Source of the DNA: CAWCFV01 sp963794995
GTDB lineage: Bacteria > Actinomycetota > Actinomycetes > JACCUZ01
Length of the DNA: 64,000 nt
Direction of reading: 5' to 3'
Assembly (NCBI GenBank): GCA_963794995.1
Contig: CAWCFV010000002.1
Coordinates: 2,728,001-2,792,000 of the forward strand
Below, in pieces: positions 25,347-33,632 of the stretch. Under the pieces are notes generated by a model. It did not search any database. It was not told the origin of the DNA and saw only the letters and a list, made by a program, of their open reading frames with translations. Both the position numbers and the translations under genes were made by a program. Positions within the stretch are counted from its first letter, which is position 1. Each line of letters begins with the position of its first letter.

Positions 25347-27824
25347 GTGACGGAATCGCCGACCGCTCGTCCGCTCCCGGGCCGGGCGTCCGTGGTCGTC
25401 ATCGGCGGTGGGGTCGGCGGAGCAAGCGTCGCCTTCCACCTCGCCGAGCTCGGGCGCACCGACGTGGTCCTGGTCGACCGGGCCGAGCTCACCAGCGGCT
25501 CGACGTTCCACTCCGCCGGGCTCGTGGGACAGCTGCGCGCGGACCCCACCCTGACGCGGATGAACGCCTACTCGGTCGAGCTGTACCGACGGCTCCAGCA
25601 GACCGAGCACGCGCCGGGCTGGGTCGAGTGCGGTGGCATCCGGCTGGCGTCGTCCCCCGAGCGGATGGAGGAGATCCGGCGGCAGATCAGCTGGGCCACG
25701 TCCTTCGGGCTGCCGCTGCAGGAGATCTCGCCCGCGGAGGCCCTGGAGATGTTCCCGCTGATCGACGTCACCGGCGTCGTCGGGGGTGCCTACCTCGCCT
25801 CCGACGGCTACGTCGACCCGTCGCAGCTCTGCTACGCGCTGGCGAACCTCGCCAGGGCAGCCGGGGTGCAGGTCCACCCCCACACCCGGGTCACGGGCAT
25901 CGACGCACCGGGGGGACGGGTCGCCCGGGTGCACACCGACCGGGGCACCATCGCCTGCGAGGTGGTCGTCGACTGTGGCGGGATGTTCGCCGCGGAGATC
26001 GCGCGGATGGTGGACGTCCGGCTGCCTGTGGTGCCGATGTCGCACCAGTACGTGGTCACCGAGGCGTTCCTGGAGCGCCGCGAGTCCCCGCTGCCGACCC
26101 TGCGTGACCCGGACCTGCTCGTGTACTACCGCCAGGAGGTCGACGGACTCGTCATGGGCGGGTACGAGCGCACCGCCGAGCCGTGGACCGCGTCCGCACG
26201 CTCCTACGACGCGATCCCTCCCGACTTCAACGGCCGGCTGCTGCCGGAGGTGTGGGACCGGTTCGAGGAGATCACCCACAACTCGCAGGTCCGGGTGCCG
26301 GCGATGGCCGACGTGGGGCTGCGCAAGGTCATCAACGGTCCGGAGGCCTTCACGCCGGACAACGAGTTCCTGCTCGGTGAGACCGAGGTCGACGGGTTCT
26401 TCGTGGCGGCCGGGTTCTGCGCCCACGGCATCGCCGGCGCCGGCGGCATCGGCAGGGTGATGGCCGAGTGGATCGTGTCCGGCGACCCCGGCATGGACGT
26501 GTGGCACATGGACGTCCGGCGGTTCGGGGCGCAGTACCGGTCGCCGTCGTACACGCTGGCCCGGACGCTGGAGAACTACGAGACCTACTACGACATCGTC
26601 TACCCCGGGCAGGAGCGGGAGGCCGGCCGGCCGTTGCGCACCAGCCCCGCCTACCCGTGGCACGTCGAGCACGGCGCGTCCTTCGGTGAGAAGTCCGGCT
26701 GGGAGCGGGTCAACCACTACGAGTCCAACGCCGCGACCGGAGACGAGTCGCGCCGTCCCCGCGGCTGGGCCGGCCGGCTCTGGTCGCCCGCGACCGGTGT
26801 CGAGCACGCAGCCACCCGCGAGGCCGTCGCGCTGTACGACGAGTCGTCGTTCGCGAAGCTGCTCGTCACCGGCCCGGACGCGGCGGGACTGCTGCAGTGG
26901 GTCTGTGACAACGACGTCGCGCGCGAGGTCGGGGACATCACCTACACCCAGGCGCTCAACGCGCGCGGCGGCATCGAGTGCGACTTCACCGTCACCCGGC
27001 TGGCGGCCGACGAGTTCCTGGTCGTGACCGGGACGTCCTTCGGTGGTCACGACCGGTCGTGGCTGCGACGCCAGGCCCGACGGCGGGACGCCGTCGTGCG
27101 CGTCGACGACGTGACCGGTCAGTACGTCACCTACGCGCTGTGGGGACCGGGCAGCCGGGCGGTGCTCGGCTCCCTCACCGGGGCCGACCTGTCCAACGCC
27201 GCGCACCCGTTCATGACGGCGCGCGACATCGCGGTCGGCGACGTCCCGGTCCGGGCGCTGCGGGTGACCTTCGTCGGTGAGCTCGGCTGGGAGCTCTACG
27301 CGCCTGCCGAGTACGGCCTGGGGCTGTGGACGTCGCTGTGGGAGGCCGGCCGCGAGCACGGGATGGTGGCTGCCGGCTACCGCGCCATCGAGACCCTACG
27401 GCTGGAGAAGGGCTACCGCGTCTGGAGCACCGACATCACGCCGGAGACCGACCCGTACGAGGCCGGGCTGGGGTTCTGCGTGAAGCTCGACAAGCCGGGC
27501 GGCTTCGAGGGCCGGGAGGCGCTGGTCGCGAAGAAGGCGGCCGGCCCCACCCGCCGGCTCGCCTGCCTGTCGCTGGTGGACCCGCGCGTGGTGGCACTCG
27601 GCAGCGAACCGGTGCGAGTGGGCGGCGAGGTCGTGGGACGAGTCACCTCCGGCGGGTACGGCTTCACGACCGATGCGTCGATCGCCTACGCCTACCTGCC
27701 GGTCGAGCTCGCGAAGCCCGGTACGCGGGTGTCGGTCAACGTGTTCGGCGACTGGGCCGACGGCGAGGTCGTGGCCCAGCCGCTTGTCGACCCGACGAGC
27801 AGCCGGGTCCGCGCCGACGTCTGA
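25347..27824 (+). CDS. FAD oxidoreductase-GcvT fusion (dimethylglycine/sarcosine dehydrogenase-like)
   Basis: 825 residues, full length for this family. An N-terminal DAO domain (VVVIGGGVGGASVAFHLAELG dinucleotide fold; SHQYVVTEAF; FAAGFCAHGIAGAGGIG) covers residues 1-~370. A middle domain follows, then GcvT aminomethyltransferase-like folate-binding domains (SFAKLLVTGPDAAGLLQWVCDNDV, RVTFVGELGWELYAP, AGYRAIETLRLEKGYRVW). Relatives oxidatively demethylate dimethylglycine or sarcosine and pass C1 to tetrahydrofolate. Leaderless GTG start. Substrate in this cluster not proven. Confidence 0.9.
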   Translation: MTESPTARPLPGRASVVVIGGGVGGASVAFHLAELGRTDVVLVDRAELTSGSTFHSAGLVGQLRADPTLTRMNAYSVELYRRLQQTEHAPGWVECGGIRLASSPERMEEIRRQISWATSFGLPLQEISPAEALEMFPLIDVTGVVGGAYLASDGYVDPSQLCYALANLARAAGVQVHPHTRVTGIDAPGGRVARVHTDRGTIACEVVVDCGGMFAAEIARMVDVRLPVVPMSHQYVVTEAFLERRESPLPTLRDPDLLVYYRQEVDGLVMGGYERTAEPWTASARSYDAIPPDFNGRLLPEVWDRFEEITHNSQVRVPAMADVGLRKVINGPEAFTPDNEFLLGETEVDGFFVAAGFCAHGIAGAGGIGRVMAEWIVSGDPGMDVWHMDVRRFGAQYRSPSYTLARTLENYETYYDIVYPGQEREAGRPLRTSPAYPWHVEHGASFGEKSGWERVNHYESNAATGDESRRPRGWAGRLWSPATGVEHAATREAVALYDESSFAKLLVTGPDAAGLLQWVCDNDVAREVGDITYTQALNARGGIECDFTVTRLAADEFLVVTGTSFGGHDRSWLRRQARRRDAVVRVDDVTGQYVTYALWGPGSRAVLGSLTGADLSNAAHPFMTARDIAVGDVPVRALRVTFVGELGWELYAPAEYGLGLWTSLWEAGREHGMVAAGYRAIETLRLEKGYRVWSTDITPETDPYEAGLGFCVKLDKPGGFEGREALVAKKAAGPTRRLACLSLVDPRVVALGSEPVRVGGEVVGRVTSGGYGFTTDASIAYAYLPVELAKPGTRVSVNVFGDWADGEVVAQPLVDPTSSRVRADV

Positions 27825-27834
27825 CCGCTGCGCG

Positions 27835-28656
27835 TCACGGGGTCGTGCCCGGGGACGGCGCCCCGAGCGTGGTGCGTGCGTCGTCGCGCAGCCCGGTGCG
27901 CAGGACGATGCGGGTGCGGTCGGCCCGGAAGACGTCGTGCGCGTACTCGACCGCCACGCCGGACGCGGTGAAGGCCGTCCGCTCGATCCGCATCAGCGGG
28001 TCGCCCTCGTCGATGCGCAGCAGGGTGGCCTGCTCGGCCGAGGCGATGACGGGCTCCAGGACCTCGTTGGCGGTGTGCGGGGCGTGGTCGTAGCGGCGCT
28101 CGAGCAGGCGGTAGAGCGAGCCGGTGAGCCGATGGTCGAGGAGGTCCGGGAACAGCCGCGCGGGGAAGCACGCGTGCTCGATGGCCAGCGGCTCCCGGTC
28201 TGCGGAGCGGACCCGCACGACCTCGTGCACCCGGCCGCGTCCGGCCAGCCCGAGGGCGCCCGCCTCCGTGGGCGTGGTGACCCGGGTGAGGGCGCTGACG
28301 ACCCGTGCACCGGCGCGTACGTGCGCCCGGCGCATCTGCTCTGTGAACCCCGCCAGCCCGGTCAGGTCGCAGACGATGCGCGGCTGCGCGACGAAGGTGC
28401 CGCCGTGCCGGCCCGGCCGACGCACGATGGTCCCGGCCTCCTCCAGCCCGGACAGCGCCTGCCGAAGGGTCATCCGGCTGACCCCGAGGTCGGCGGCGAG
28501 CACCTGCTCGGGCGGGAGCTTGTCACCCGGCACCAGCGTGCCGTCGTCGATGCAGGACGTGAGCCACCGCTCGATCCGGACGTAGGCGGGCAGCGAGGAC
28601 GAGGCGCCGAGGTCCGGAGCCGACTCCAGCGCCTCCGCGACGACGACCTCGCTCAC
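27835..28656 (-). CDS. GntR regulator, HutC subfamily (UTRA domain)
   Basis: 273 residues from GTG 28656. Winged HTH near residues 20-95: LPAYVRIERWLTSCIDDGTLVPGDKLPPEQVLAADLGVSRMTLRQALSGLEEAG. The C-terminal UTRA ligand domain follows (ADREPLAIEHACFPARLFPDLL, LLERRYDHAPHTANEVLEP, LMRIERTAFTASGVAVEYAHDVFRADR). HutC-type regulators bind GGTCTAGACC-like palindromes, exactly what lies at 22527 and 25314, so it is the likely repressor. Convergent with the flavoprotein gene (10 bp gap). No matching operator upstream of itself. Confidence 0.92.
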   Translation of the reverse strand: MSEVVVAEALESAPDLGASSSLPAYVRIERWLTSCIDDGTLVPGDKLPPEQVLAADLGVSRMTLRQALSGLEEAGTIVRRPGRHGGTFVAQPRIVCDLTGLAGFTEQMRRAHVRAGARVVSALTRVTTPTEAGALGLAGRGRVHEVVRVRSADREPLAIEHACFPARLFPDLLDHRLTGSLYRLLERRYDHAPHTANEVLEPVIASAEQATLLRIDEGDPLMRIERTAFTASGVAVEYAHDVFRADRTRIVLRTGLRDDARTTLGAPSPGTTP

Positions 28657-28756
28657 GTCCGCAGCGTAGGACCGCGGTCAACCACCCCGGGCGGTGTCAG
28701 GGCAGGAGGCCGATCAGGTGGTCGCCGCGGTCGGCCCGTGCTGCGGGCGCGTCCGG

Positions 28757-30031
28757 TCAGGTCGGGCGCCCTGTCCGGGACGCCGAGGTGATCCGCAGCA
28801 GCCGCCCGACCAGCCCGACGGCGAGAACCGCGAGACCCGCCAGCACCGAGGCCGTCGGCAGGGCTGCGACCAGGGTCAGGCAGCCGAGGAGACCCACCAC
28901 GTTGACGAGCCGCGGCCAGCGCCGCCGTTCGGCGGGCTGGCGCATGGCCGAGACGTTCGCGACCGCGTAGTAGACCAGGACGCCGCAGGAGGAGAAGCCG
29001 ATCGCGCCCCGGAGGTCGAAGACGAGCACGAGCGCGACGGCAGCGGTCGCCACCGCGACCTGGGCGCGCCGTGGCACCTGGTGCACCGGATCGACGGTGG
29101 CCAGCTGCCGGGGCAGGTCCCGCTCGCGGGCCATGGCCAGCGTGGTGCGGCCGACCCCGGCCAGCAGCGCGAGCAGGGCGCCGAGCGCGGCGGCCGCTGC
29201 GCCGACCCGCACCATCGGGACGGCCCAGTCGGCATCGCTGGCGCGCACGGCGGTCGCCACCGGGGTGGTGGTGCCGGTCAGTCCGTTCCCGAGCACCTCG
29301 ATGAGGGCCGTCCCCACCACGGCGTACACCGCGATCGTCGCGGCGAGCGCCAGGACGATGGCCCGGCCGATCGTCTCGGGCCGCTTGACCTCCTCGGCCA
29401 GCGTGGCGATCCGGGCGTACCCCGCGAAGGCGAAGAACAGCAGCCCGGCGGACTGCAGGACCCCGTGGACCCCGCCGCGCGCGACGAGCTGCGGGACCTC
29501 GGCGCCGGAGGCCGCCTGCCGCCAGGCGAGGACCACGAAGACCGCCAGCGTGAGCAGGGTCAGGGTCAGCAGCAGCCGGGCGACGTTCGCGGTGCGGGTG
29601 ATGCCGCGCAGGTGGGCACCGGTCAGCGTCACGACCGCCAGGGCAGCGACTGCTCGGGTCCACCAGCCGTCACCGGGGACGGCGTACACCGCGAAGGTCA
29701 TCGCCATGGCCGCGCACGACGCGGTCTTGCCGACGACGAACCCCCAGCCGGCGAGGAAGCCCCACCACTCGCCGAGCACCTCGCGACCGTAGACATAGGT
29801 CCCTCCGGACGTGGGGTACGTCATGGCCAGCTGCGCCGAGGCGAGCGCGTTGCACGTCGCCACCAGGGCAGCCACGGCCAGCCCGACCAGGAGGCCGGAG
29901 CCCGCCGCCCGGCCGGCCGGGGCGAACACCGTGAAGACCCCGGCTCCGATCATGGCGCACAGCCCGACGACGACGGCGTCCCCGGTGCCGAGCCGGCGCG
30001 CGAGCACCGAGGTCGTCTGCTGCGTGCTCAT
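28757..30031 (-). CDS. APC-family amino acid permease
   Basis: About 424 residues, eleven or twelve membrane helices. VLARRLGTGDAVVVGLCAMIGAGVFTVFAPAGRAAGSGLLVGL is the classical TM1 with GAGVF, followed by AMTYPTSGGTYVYGRE and FFAFAGYARIATLAEEVKRPE. It transports an amino acid or amine. It is a different branch from the permease at 22710. I chose ATG 30031; ATG 30049 is equally possible. The 100-bp gap to gntR shows no clear signal. Confidence 0.88.
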   Translation of the reverse strand: MSTQQTTSVLARRLGTGDAVVVGLCAMIGAGVFTVFAPAGRAAGSGLLVGLAVAALVATCNALASAQLAMTYPTSGGTYVYGREVLGEWWGFLAGWGFVVGKTASCAAMAMTFAVYAVPGDGWWTRAVAALAVVTLTGAHLRGITRTANVARLLLTLTLLTLAVFVVLAWRQAASGAEVPQLVARGGVHGVLQSAGLLFFAFAGYARIATLAEEVKRPETIGRAIVLALAATIAVYAVVGTALIEVLGNGLTGTTTPVATAVRASDADWAVPMVRVGAAAAALGALLALLAGVGRTTLAMARERDLPRQLATVDPVHQVPRRAQVAVATAAVALVLVFDLRGAIGFSSCGVLVYYAVANVSAMRQPAERRRWPRLVNVVGLLGCLTLVAALPTASVLAGLAVLAVGLVGRLLRITSASRTGRPT

Positions 30032-30074
30032 CCTCGTCGATCCGTCCATGCCGGCAGCCTGTGGAGCAGGCAGG

Positions 30075-31010
30075 TCACCGGGCTTGATCGATATCGCTGA
30101 TCGCGCGGGTGAACCATGACTTGGGGTCACCGAAGCCGAGATCGGTGATCCCGAACGCCCGCAGCTGGGCGACCGCCAGCAGCCGGTGGTGCGCGGCGAA
30201 GGTCAGGACATGGGCGACCATCGCGCCGTACGTCATCACGACCGGCTCGGGGGAGAACGCGTCGACGAAGGTCTCGTCGAACCGGCCACCGTCAGCCACC
30301 TCCCGGACCTGGCGGACGAATGCCGGCCCGGTCGTGGCCAGCCGGCGCCGCATCGAGGTGACCGACTCACCGTCCTCGACCGTGAAGTCGTACTCAGCGT
30401 CGTCCATCGCCGCGCACCACATGCCCATCTGGCCGATCAGTCGCGACAGCGACCACCGCAGCGACTCGCCGTCGATCCCTTCCACCGGGCCGACGAAGGG
30501 CTCGTCCAGCTGCTCGGCGGTCAGTCCTTCCGCCCGCCGGACCAGCTGGTCGACCAGCCAGACGTGGTGCTCGACCATCTCCACCACCAGGTCCATGCCG
30601 GACATCGTGTGCCTTGCCGGCAGCCGGAGGCCAGCGGGCGGGTGGAAGTGGACGTCGTTGGGCGACGCGATCCGGAACCTGGCCGGTCGGCGTCGCCAGG
30701 CAGAGGGTGCCGTGCCGTACTCCCGGCGGAACGCGCGGGTGAACGCCTCGTGCGAGGAGAAGCCGGCCCCGACCGCGATGTCGAGCAGGCTCGCGTCGGT
30801 GGTGGTCATCCGGTAGGCGGCACGTTCGAGCAGGACCCGGGAACGGAACCGCGTGGGGGACTCGCCGCCGAGGGCGGTGATCACCCGCTCGAAGTGGTGC
30901 CGGGAGAGGTGCGCATCGGCGGCCAGCTCCGTCGCACTGCCCGGGATCGCGTCCAGGTCGGTGGCCAGCCGCTCCACGAACTCGACGAAGCGGTCCTCGG
31001 GCCGCCTCAC
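30075..31010 (-). CDS. AraC-type HTH fused to DinB-like domain
   Basis: 311 residues from GTG 31010, overlapping the upstream stop (GTGA). Residues ~15-105 are an AraC double HTH (LAADAHLSRHHFERVITALGGESPTRFRSRVLLERAAYRM, LDIAVGAGFSSHEAFTRAFRREYGTAPSAWR). Residues ~135-305 are a DinB/DUF664-like four-helix bundle (VVEMVEHHVWLVDQLVRRAEGLTAEQL, LTFAAHHRLLAVAQLRAFGI) with His residues that could bind metal. Probably a ligand-responsive regulator. Target unknown. Confidence 0.86.
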   Translation of the reverse strand: MRRPEDRFVEFVERLATDLDAIPGSATELAADAHLSRHHFERVITALGGESPTRFRSRVLLERAAYRMTTTDASLLDIAVGAGFSSHEAFTRAFRREYGTAPSAWRRRPARFRIASPNDVHFHPPAGLRLPARHTMSGMDLVVEMVEHHVWLVDQLVRRAEGLTAEQLDEPFVGPVEGIDGESLRWSLSRLIGQMGMWCAAMDDAEYDFTVEDGESVTSMRRRLATTGPAFVRQVREVADGGRFDETFVDAFSPEPVVMTYGAMVAHVLTFAAHHRLLAVAQLRAFGITDLGFGDPKSWFTRAISDIDQAR

Positions 31011-31501
31011 CCCATCGACGCGGCCACCGCTTCGGCGGCCGTCCGAAGGTCCGCGTCGGTGAGGTTGGGCAGCACGTCCTCCCACAGCGGCAGCATCGCA
31101 CCGGAGGCCTCGAGCATGCCGAGGGGCCGCGGCATGAACCACACGTGGAAGTGGGCTCCGCCGTCGCCCCAGCGGTAGAGGTGGACCCGGGCGACGTCGC
31201 CCCGTGCCAGCACAGCGCGTTCCACGCGGGCGCACAGCGAGCCGAAGGAGGCCGCGGCGGCGGGGTCGAGGTCGGCGAAGTTGTCGGCGTGCTGCCTCGA
31301 GGCGGCCCACACCGTGCCCGGGAGGCTGCCCCCGACCGGCGGGTGCAGCGTCCAGTGCTCGTCGGACCAGACCGGGGGGGTCGAGGAGCCGCAGCAGACG
31401 CCGCAGGGCTCGCCACCCGGCTCGCCACGGCGGGGCGGTTCCGGGAGGGTGCGTGGCGCTGGCGTGCGGGGGACCAGGGGTTCGTGCCATGGGATCGTCA
31501 T
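31007..31501 (-). CDS. HIT-like family protein
   Basis: 164 residues from ATG 31501. CGVCCG near the N-terminus, VWSDEHWTLHPPVGGSLPGTVWAASRQHADNFADLD, and AHFHVWFMPRP near residue 130 resemble the histidine-triad superfamily, but the HxHxHxx triad is reduced to HxH-x-W, so nucleotidyl-hydrolase activity is uncertain. The stop overlaps the AraC-DinB GTG, so the two are translationally coupled and may act together. Confidence 0.7.
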   Translation of the reverse strand: MTIPWHEPLVPRTPAPRTLPEPPRRGEPGGEPCGVCCGSSTPPVWSDEHWTLHPPVGGSLPGTVWAASRQHADNFADLDPAAAASFGSLCARVERAVLARGDVARVHLYRWGDGGAHFHVWFMPRPLGMLEASGAMLPLWEDVLPNLTDADLRTAAEAVAASMG

Positions 31502-31602
31502 GCCGTGATCCTCGTCGAGGGTCCACCGGCAGCACTTGATCGCGTTCGCTGTTCCGGCGGGCTCCGCTGGCGGGGTCCACCGCCACCCGCCGCCACGAAG
31601 CG

Positions 31603-32274
31603 TCAGGGCTTGCGGAACCAGAGCAGGTAGTCGCCGGCGAGGCCGGGCGGGTGCTCGTCCCAGCACAGGAACGTCTCGCCCTGGAAGGCCAGGTGCGCGC
31701 CGACGACCCGGCCCACGTCCCACGCGAGCGGGGTGACGACGTCGCCGGTCGCCGTGCGGGTCACCACGTTGGCCACGTTGACGACGACGTGGCCGCCGGG
31801 GCGCAGCAGCCCGGCGACCTCGCCGAAGACGTCGCTCAGCTCGCGCAGGTACGTCGGGTAGTCACCGTCGTCCGTGGCGTACCCGGTCAGCGGGTTCTCC
31901 GGGTGGGCCACCGGCGTCATGTACGGCGGGGAGGTCAGCACCAGGTCGACCGGCCGGTCCAGCTCGCCGGCGAGGACGTCGGACAGCCGGCGCGAGTCGC
32001 CCTGCACGACGTGGGCGCCGTCCCCGGCGCGGGCCCGGACCAGCTCGACGTGGTCGGCCAGCACCTCCACCCCGACCGCGACCCGGCCGAGCCGGGCCGC
32101 CACCGCGAGCGTCGTGCCGTACCCCGCGAACGGGTCGAGCACGACGTCTCCCGGGCGGGTCGTCTCCTCGACCACCGACGCCGCCAGCGCCTCGGTGAAG
32201 TGCACGTCGTCCACCTCGCCGGCCGGCCGCTCGGCGCGCAGCTCTGCGGCGCGCAGCAGCAGGTAGGGCTTCAC
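31603..32274 (-). CDS. DNA/RNA amino-methyltransferase (TSPPY class)
   Basis: 223 residues from GTG 32274, overlapping the VOC stop. SAM-binding VVLDPFAGYGTTLAVAARLGRVAVGVEV (motif I) and catalytic DLVLTSPPYMTPVAHPEN (motif IV, S/N-PPY) place it with N6-adenine/N4-cytosine or tRNA guanine-N2 methyltransferases. It is small and has no restriction partner nearby, so a housekeeping or orphan modification role is more likely than restriction-modification. Confidence 0.8.
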   Translation of the reverse strand: MKPYLLLRAAELRAERPAGEVDDVHFTEALAASVVEETTRPGDVVLDPFAGYGTTLAVAARLGRVAVGVEVLADHVELVRARAGDGAHVVQGDSRRLSDVLAGELDRPVDLVLTSPPYMTPVAHPENPLTGYATDDGDYPTYLRELSDVFGEVAGLLRPGGHVVVNVANVVTRTATGDVVTPLAWDVGRVVGAHLAFQGETFLCWDEHPPGLAGDYLLWFRKP

Positions 32275-32678
32275 CCCACCGCCTGGGACAGCTCGACCAG
32301 GTGGCCGTCCGGGTCGCGCAGGAAGCACCGGATCTCCGCCCCGTGGTCGACCGGCGGGGTGAGGAAGGTGGCGCCGCGGGCCAGCAGCGTGTCGTAGGAC
32401 GCCCGGCAGTCGGCCACCCGCAGCGTCATCGCGTGGCTGACGGTCGTGACGTCGACCGGCGGCGCGAAGGTGACGTCGGGCTTGTCGCTGGTCGGTCCGC
32501 CGCCGGTCACCAGCAGCAGCCAGCTTCCGGCGAACGTGAGGACGGCGCTGGTGCCGCCGTACTCCCGGTACAGCCCGGCGCCGAGGACGTCGACCCAGAA
32601 GTCGCGGGACCGGGCGATGTCGCTGACGACCAGGATCTGGGTGACGGCAAGGTCGGCGTCGAACGGGCTCTCGCTCAC
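32271..32678 (-). CDS. VOC/glyoxalase-family protein
   Basis: 135 residues with paired beta-alpha-beta-beta-beta units: LAVTQILVVSDIARSRDFWVDVLGAGLYREYGG, SAVLTFAGSWLLLVTGGG, and AMTLRVADCRASYDTLLARGATFLTPPVDHGAEIRCFLRDPDGHLVELSQ. The DPDGHLVEL ending carries the usual metal Glu. Could be a glyoxalase, dioxygenase or antibiotic-binding protein; not resolvable. Probably co-transcribed with the methyltransferase (4-bp overlap). Confidence 0.87.
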   Translation of the reverse strand: MSESPFDADLAVTQILVVSDIARSRDFWVDVLGAGLYREYGGTSAVLTFAGSWLLLVTGGGPTSDKPDVTFAPPVDVTTVSHAMTLRVADCRASYDTLLARGATFLTPPVDHGAEIRCFLRDPDGHLVELSQAVG

Positions 32679-32764
32679 TGCTGCACCTCCGGATCGGGGC
32701 CGGCGTCCCCGGCCGTGGTCCCCGCGCCGACCCTAGAGGCCCCGCCCGTACCCCACCCCTTCAT

Positions 32765-32837
32765 GATCGTTTGCGACCTCAGTCCCCGACACGCCGGGCG
32801 TACGACGGCGTGTCGGGGAACCAGGTCGCAAACGATC
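32765..32837. repeat. Nested palindromic element, copy 1
   Basis: Outer arms of 15 bp (32765-32779 and 32823-32837) are perfect reverse complements. Inside them, inner arms of 13 bp (32784-32796 and 32806-32818) are also perfect. It fills the gap between two minus-strand genes. A related copy lies at 53268-53340, sharing the cgacacgccg / cggcgtgtcg inner arms and the right outer arm plus its flank. Confidence 0.88.
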
Positions 32838-32856
32838 TTCAGTGGGGGGCGCGGGG

Positions 32857-33546
32857 TCAGGGGGTCGCGGCCGCGACGAGGGCCTCGAACAGGCGCAGGT
32901 CGTCGCTCGCCTCCGGGTGCCACAGCACGCCGAGGGCGAACCGCAGGTCGGGGTCCTCGACGACCTCGGGGGAGTCGTCGTCGGCCCACCCGGTGACGCG
33001 CAGCGTGCCGGGCGAGGCCAGGCCCTGGTGGTGGTAGGACGGGACGCTCGCCTGCGGACCGAGCAGCCGGTGCGCCAGCGACCCGGGCTCCAGCCGCACG
33101 TCGTGCAGCCCGTAGACACCCGGGGCGGGCCGGTGGTCCTCGTGGCCGACCACGTCCGGCAGGTGCTGGACGAGCGAGCCGCCGCGCACCACCGAGAGCA
33201 CCTGCATGCCGCGGCAGATGCCGAGCAGGGGGACGTCGCGCTCCAGGGCCGCCTTCATCAGGGGCACCTCGGCGGCGTCCCGCTCGGGACGCAGCCCGGT
33301 GGTCTGGGCGTGCGGCTCCTCGCCGTACAGGCCGGGGTCGAGGTCCGCGCCGCCGGCGAACACCACGGCGTCCAGCCGGTCCAGGACCTCGGCGTCGGCG
33401 GAGGCGGCGGGCGGCAGCACGACGGCGGTGCCGCCGGCGGCCTCGACCCGCTCGACGTAGCGGAACGGCAGCACGCAGGCGGGCACGTCCCACACGCCCC
33501 AGCGGGCCTGCTCGACGTACGAGGTGATGCCGACCACGGGGCGCAT
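32857..33546 (-). CDS. Class I glutamine-amidotransferase-like hydrolase (PuuD family)
   Basis: 229 residues from ATG 33546. VVGITSYVE at the start, VFAGGADLDPGLYGE (GGxDxxP), nucleophile elbow LGICRGMQVLSV (catalytic Cys), YHHQGL and GVLWHPEASDD (His-Glu). This is the gamma-glutamyl-gamma-aminobutyrate hydrolase (PuuD) family. Ten kb from the glutamine-synthetase-like ligase and aldehyde dehydrogenase, it could release the final product of that pathway, but it has no GntR palindrome upstream, so the link is inference. Confidence 0.88.
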   Translation of the reverse strand: MRPVVGITSYVEQARWGVWDVPACVLPFRYVERVEAAGGTAVVLPPAASADAEVLDRLDAVVFAGGADLDPGLYGEEPHAQTTGLRPERDAAEVPLMKAALERDVPLLGICRGMQVLSVVRGGSLVQHLPDVVGHEDHRPAPGVYGLHDVRLEPGSLAHRLLGPQASVPSYHHQGLASPGTLRVTGWADDDSPEVVEDPDLRFALGVLWHPEASDDLRLFEALVAAATP

Positions 33547-33632
33547 GCCCACATGCTGGCAGGAAGGGGAATCACCGGGGGCCCGGACGAGGTTCACTAG
33601 TGGCTAGTCCACCCGCGACCGGAGGCCTTCCC

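Noticed and set aside
24330..27359. A very long minus-strand frame antisense to the flavoprotein gene
   Set aside because: Only its 3' part (24330-25283) is a gene (the phosphotransferase). The rest mirrors the FAD enzyme and has no motifs; such antisense frames are expected at this GC content.
28668..28679. Palindrome gaccgcggtc upstream of gntR as an autoregulatory site
   Set aside because: Its half-sites are everted relative to ggtctagacc and the central CTAG is missing, so it does not match the two operators.
31603..32274. Restriction-modification system based on the TSPPY methyltransferase
   Set aside because: No endonuclease or specificity gene is nearby, and the neighbours are VOC and HIT-like proteins.
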